Shown here piece after piece: positions 6,452 to 9,313 of a stretch of 9,313 nucleotides of DNA. How positions within the stretch are numbered: the stretch's first letter is position 1; each line of letters opens with the position of its first letter. The position numbers and the translations under genes are program-made. Source of the DNA: Eudoraea sp. (GTDB lineage: Bacteria; Bacteroidota; Bacteroidia; Flavobacteriales; Flavobacteriaceae); contig JABDQS010000114.1 in the NCBI GenBank assembly GCA_013042125.1, positions 1-9,313 on the forward strand, in the 5' to 3' direction. A model generated the notes under the pieces. It saw only the letters and a program-made list of their open reading frames with translations. It made no database searches and was not told the origin of the DNA.

Positions 6452-6478
6452 GAATTTATAGTAAAACTGTACACTTTG
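6449..6478 (+). promoter_or_regulatory. Possible promoter of the SSP411-type gene
   Basis: TTTG (6449-6452) at the end of the terminator T tract is followed after 18 bases by ACACTTTG (6471-6478), which keeps the TTTG of the Bacteroidota -7 box but not the TA in register; a TA lies one base further upstream (6470-6471). A terminator just upstream means the gene needs its own promoter. If the box is real, its last three bases are the first candidate start codon, which bears on where translation begins. Confidence 0.4.
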
Positions 6479-8512
6479 TCCACTCCCTTGCCACATACTA
6501 ATGACCTGATACGGGAAACCAGTCCGTATCTTTTGCAACATGCTCACAATCCTGTAGACTGGAAAGCCTGGAATCCCGAAGTGCTTGCCAAAGCCAAAAA
6601 AGAAAATAAACTGCTCTTGATCAGTATAGGGTATGCCGCTTGCCACTGGTGCCATGTAATGGAGCACGAGTGTTTTGAGGATGTGGAAGTGGCCGGGGTA
6701 ATGAATCAACATTTTGTCAATATCAAGATAGATCGCGAAGAAAGACCGGATGTGGACCATATCTATATGGATGCCTTGCAGATGATGACAGGTAGCGGTG
6801 GCTGGCCCTTGAATATTGTGGCATTACCAGATGGCCGTCCTTTCTGGGGAGCTACCTTTGTAAAGAAGGACAATTGGATGAAAGTTTTGGATCAGTTGGC
6901 AACACTTTATAAGTCCGATCCTAAGAAAGTGACCGAGTATGCCGAAAATTTGGCGAAAGGCCTTCACAGTATCAATATTATCCCCACTCCGGAAAAACAG
7001 GAAACGATCACTAAAGAAGAAATTAAAAGCGCTGTTTCCCAATGGTCGCAATACTTTGATACCTTTTTAGGGGGGTATAAGCGGGCACCTAAATTTATGA
7101 TGCCTGTAAATCTCGACTTCCTTTTACACTATGCTACCTTATTTCAGGACCGGGAAATCACAAATTATGTACATACTACGCTTACCCGTATGGCGTATGG
7201 AGGTATTTATGATCATCTTGGAGGAGGATTTTCCCGGTATTCAGTAGACACCAAATGGCATGTACCCCATTTTGAAAAAATGCTCTATGACAATGCGCAA
7301 TTGATATCCCTGTACGCCAAGGCCTATGGTGCTACTGGTAATTTGCTCTACAAAAAAGTAGTGGAGGAAACTATTGCCTTTGCCACGCGTGAATTGATGT
7401 CACCCGAAGGTGGATTTTATTCTTCCCTGGATGCCGATAGTCTTGATACAAAAGGGAACCTTAAGGAAGGGGCGTATTATGTATGGACAGAAGCAGAACT
7501 TGAAGATTTATTGAAGAGTGATTTTGACCTCTTTAAAGACTATTATAATATAAACTCATACGGATTTTGGGAGGAGGAATTTTATGTTCTTATCCGGGAT
7601 GCTACTGATAAGGAGATTGCCGAAAAACACAGCCTTGATGTTGAAACCCTCCGCAAAAGGATCCATACCTCTAAAGAACTTCTGTTGACCAAACGAGGAT
7701 CACGTCCCAGGCCCTGGTTGGATGATAAAATATTAACCTCCTGGAACGCCCTGATGATCAAAGGTTTGACGGAAGCATATCGGTACCTCGGCAATACAGA
7801 TCATCTGATTATGGCTAAGAGCACTGCTTCCTTTTTGGAAAAAAAGGTCTTCAAAGAAGATGGGGGTCTTTACCATAATTACAAGGAAGGAAAAAGCACA
7901 ATTGAAGGATTTCTGGAGGACTATGCAACCCTGATCAATGCCTGGTTAGCTTTATATGAAGTTACTTTTGATGAAGATTGGTTGGAGAAATCCAGAGTAC
8001 TTATGAGCTATTGCCTGGATCATTTTTTACAGCAAGAAAGTGGCCTGTTTTATTTTACTTCGGACACTCAGGAACTTATTGTTAGAAGGTCTCTGGAAAC
8101 AGCAGATAATGTGATCCCTGCTTCTAATTCTATCATGGCTCATTGCTTGTTTAAACTCTCCGGGTTTTATCCCGAAGCCAATTATTTGGTTCATTTCGAA
8201 AAAATGGCGGCGCATATGCGAGAAAGCATTTTGGACAATCCCAACAGTCATGCTCACTGGCTACAACTCCCATTATTTCAAATTTTCCCTTTTAAGGAGA
8301 TTGTAATTACGGGGTCATCATGCAAGGAATTTGCCGCTGTTTTAAGGCAGCGCTATTTGCCAAATATCCTCCTGGCAGGTACAGAAACGGAAGGTAGTCT
8401 CAACCTTTTTAAAAATAGGATGGGTTCTGAGAAAACTCTGATTTATGTTTGCCAAAACGGGGCGTGTCAACTTCCGGTATCTTCAACAGAGGAAGCTCTT
8501 TCCATGCTATGA
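6476..8512 (+). CDS. Thioredoxin-domain protein, YyaL/SSP411 (DUF255) family
   Basis: This cytoplasmic protein of about 678 residues has the normal length for the family. An N-terminal thioredoxin-like DUF255 domain (about 8-170) carries the signature [14 protein letters not shown] (16-29) and the redox motif C56-H-W-C59, followed by EERPDVD and GSGGWPLN. The remainder resembles the alpha/alpha-barrel fold related to N-acylglucosamine 2-epimerases, with APKF, the family hallmark [15 protein letters not shown] and [16 protein letters not shown] conserved C-terminal cysteine pair is C659 and C664 ([10 protein letters not shown]). The biochemical activity of the family is not established; a human relative (spermatogenesis-associated protein 20) is known. 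There is no in-frame ATG until about residue 62, inside the thioredoxin domain, so the start must be non-ATG: TTG 6476 (used here) or TTG 6488. Homologues begin close to the TNDLI segment, which fits either. Confidence 0.9.
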   Translation: MSTPLPHTNDLIRETSPYLLQHAHNPVDWKAWNPEVLAKAKKENKLLLISIGYAACHWCHVMEHECFEDVEVAGVMNQHFVNIKIDREERPDVDHIYMDALQMMTGSGGWPLNIVALPDGRPFWGATFVKKDNWMKVLDQLATLYKSDPKKVTEYAENLAKGLHSINIIPTPEKQETITKEEIKSAVSQWSQYFDTFLGGYKRAPKFMMPVNLDFLLHYATLFQDREITNYVHTTLTRMAYGGIYDHLGGGFSRYSVDTKWHVPHFEKMLYDNAQLISLYAKAYGATGNLLYKKVVEETIAFATRELMSPEGGFYSSLDADSLDTKGNLKEGAYYVWTEAELEDLLKSDFDLFKDYYNINSYGFWEEEFYVLIRDATDKEIAEKHSLDVETLRKRIHTSKELLLTKRGSRPRPWLDDKILTSWNALMIKGLTEAYRYLGNTDHLIMAKSTASFLEKKVFKEDGGLYHNYKEGKSTIEGFLEDYATLINAWLALYEVTFDEDWLEKSRVLMSYCLDHFLQQESGLFYFTSDTQELIVRRSLETADNVIPASNSIMAHCLFKLSGFYPEANYLVHFEKMAAHMRESILDNPNSHAHWLQLPLFQIFPFKEIVITGSSCKEFAAVLRQRYLPNILLAGTETEGSLNLFKNRMGSEKTLIYVCQNGACQLPVSSTEEALSML

Positions 8513-8549
8513 TCTAATAAAAGGCTTAACAAGACTTTAAAACATAAAA

Positions 8550-8581
8550 TTTGACAATCCTCCTAAATTTACGTTGCTTTG
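8550..8581 (+). promoter_or_regulatory. Promoter of the MscS-type channel gene
   Basis: TTTG (8550-8553), a 20-base spacer and TTGCTTTG (8574-8581) fit the Bacteroidota -33/-7 pattern with one mismatch in TAnnTTTG. The ATG follows 17 bases after the -7 box, giving a very short A-rich leader. The gap between the SSP411-type gene and this one is only 86 bases, and no terminator hairpin is seen in it. Confidence 0.6.
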
Positions 8582-8598
8582 CAGCCTAATAAAAAAAT

Positions 8599-9313
8599 AT
8601 GGCTTCTTTCGCAGAATATACCGAATATTTAGACCAGGGATTGGAATGGTTCATGGAGATACTTCCCAATATTATCACGGCTATAATCATTGCCATTGTT
8701 GGTTGGTGGATCATAAAGTTCATTAACAGAATGGTAAAGAAGTTCTTTGACAAAAAGGACTACGACCGTGCACTGGAGACATTTTTGGAAAGCTTTATCA
8801 ATATTACACTTAAGATCATTCTGTTTGTTCTGGTCATTACCCAACTTGGGGTAAAATCATCCTCTCTTGTAGCGCTTGTTGGTGCTGCCGGTTTGGCGGT
8901 AGGACTGGCACTACAGGGTTCACTGTCTAATTTTGCAGGTGGTGTTCTGATCCTGGTTTTTAAGCCCTTTAAGGTGGGCGATTTTATATCTTCTCAGGGA
9001 ATTGATGGTACGGTAAAGGAGATCCACATCTTTACCACTAAGTTGAATACGTTTGGAAACCAGGTAGCCATATTACCGAATGGTCAGTTATCCAACAATA
9101 ACATCATCAATTACAATGTGGAAGATACCCGAAGGGATAAAATTGATATAGGAATTGGCTATGGGTCCAATATCAAAAAAGCTAAAGACATTTTACTCGC
9201 GATCTGCAAGGACTACGACGGTATTCTGAAAGAACCTGCGCCGGCTGTTTATGTTGGAGCTTTGGCAGATAGTTCTGTAAATCTTTCACTTCGTTTCTGG
9301 GCAACCAATGAAA
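8599..9313 (+). CDS. MscS-family mechanosensitive channel (3' end outside window)
   Basis: The first 238 codons of a small-conductance mechanosensitive channel are present; the reading frame is open at the window edge. The channel sits in the inner membrane and opens under membrane tension to release solutes after osmotic downshock. Three transmembrane segments are visible: TM1 about 22-40, TM2 about 68-84, and the pore helix TM3 about 88-121. TM3 has the glycine/alanine packing pattern GAAGLAVGLALQGSLSN that is nearly the same in E. coli MscS. The cytoplasmic beta domain follows, with FKPFKVGDFI, the VAILPNG motif (156-162) and NIINY. The size and the absence of extra N-terminal helices place it with the short MscS type rather than the long MscK/MscM type. 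The ATG at 8599 follows a good promoter. About 40-60 residues should remain beyond the window. Confidence 0.95.
   Translation, partial: MASFAEYTEYLDQGLEWFMEILPNIITAIIIAIVGWWIIKFINRMVKKFFDKKDYDRALETFLESFINITLKIILFVLVITQLGVKSSSLVALVGAAGLAVGLALQGSLSNFAGGVLILVFKPFKVGDFISSQGIDGTVKEIHIFTTKLNTFGNQVAILPNGQLSNNNIINYNVEDTRRDKIDIGIGYGSNIKKAKDILLAICKDYDGILKEPAPAVYVGALADSSVNLSLRFWATNE

Noticed and set aside
6215..6760. Minus-strand open frame of 181 codons across the dodecin gene and the start of the SSP411-type gene
   Set aside because: It is antisense to two well-supported genes and the intervening terminator, and its translation is aromatic-rich with no recognisable domain; the plus-strand proteins match known families.
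1..9313. Search for a defence island, phage, transposon, CRISPR array, riboswitch or tRNA
   Set aside because: No transposase, integrase, terminal inverted repeats, regularly spaced repeats, tRNA cloverleaf or known riboswitch core was seen; all sizeable spans are covered by recognisable core or envelope genes, and no gene-free stretch exceeds 300 bases.

Overview
The window reads as ordinary chromosomal DNA from a member of the Flavobacteriia (Bacteroidota), probably Flavobacteriaceae. Four things point there. It encodes a PorP/SprF-type outer-membrane protein of the type IX secretion/gliding family. It has a TPR-containing LytS-type histidine kinase paired with a LytTR regulator. Several promoters fit the Bacteroidota pattern (TTG, about 18-20 bases, then TAnnTTTG). 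Leaders are A-rich with no clear Shine-Dalgarno sequence. I saw no insertion sequence, phage gene, tRNA, rRNA or CRISPR array. Base composition looks even across the window.

Layout. On the minus strand, 2675 to 1 is a two-gene operon: a membrane sensor kinase with periplasmic TPRs, then its LytTR response regulator, joined by a TAATG overlap. A 214-base divergent spacer (2676-2889) separates it from a secreted von Willebrand A protein on the plus strand (2890-4065). That gene ends in a strong hairpin terminator and converges with a solitary porP/sprF-like gene (5113-4118, minus). A short divergent promoter region follows, then four plus-strand genes: a NifU/Nfu-type Fe-S carrier with two N-terminal domains (start corrected to 5234), a 66-residue dodecin-family protein, a 678-residue YyaL/SSP411-type thioredoxin-domain protein that lacks an ATG start, and the first 238 codons of an MscS-type mechanosensitive channel that runs off the right edge.

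How the genes relate. Only the kinase and regulator are clearly one functional unit. The others appear to be separate transcription units with housekeeping or envelope roles: Fe-S assembly, a dodecin-fold protein, a thioredoxin-like protein and osmotic protection. Several have their own promoter-like or terminator sequences.

I do not see a new multi-gene system. The items most worth a second look are the dodecin that lacks both expected flavin-contact residues, the duplicated and partly degenerate Nfu N-domain, a 21-bp-phased direct repeat beside the LytTR operon that could be the regulator's own site, the non-ATG start of the SSP411 homologue, and the solitary PorP-like gene.
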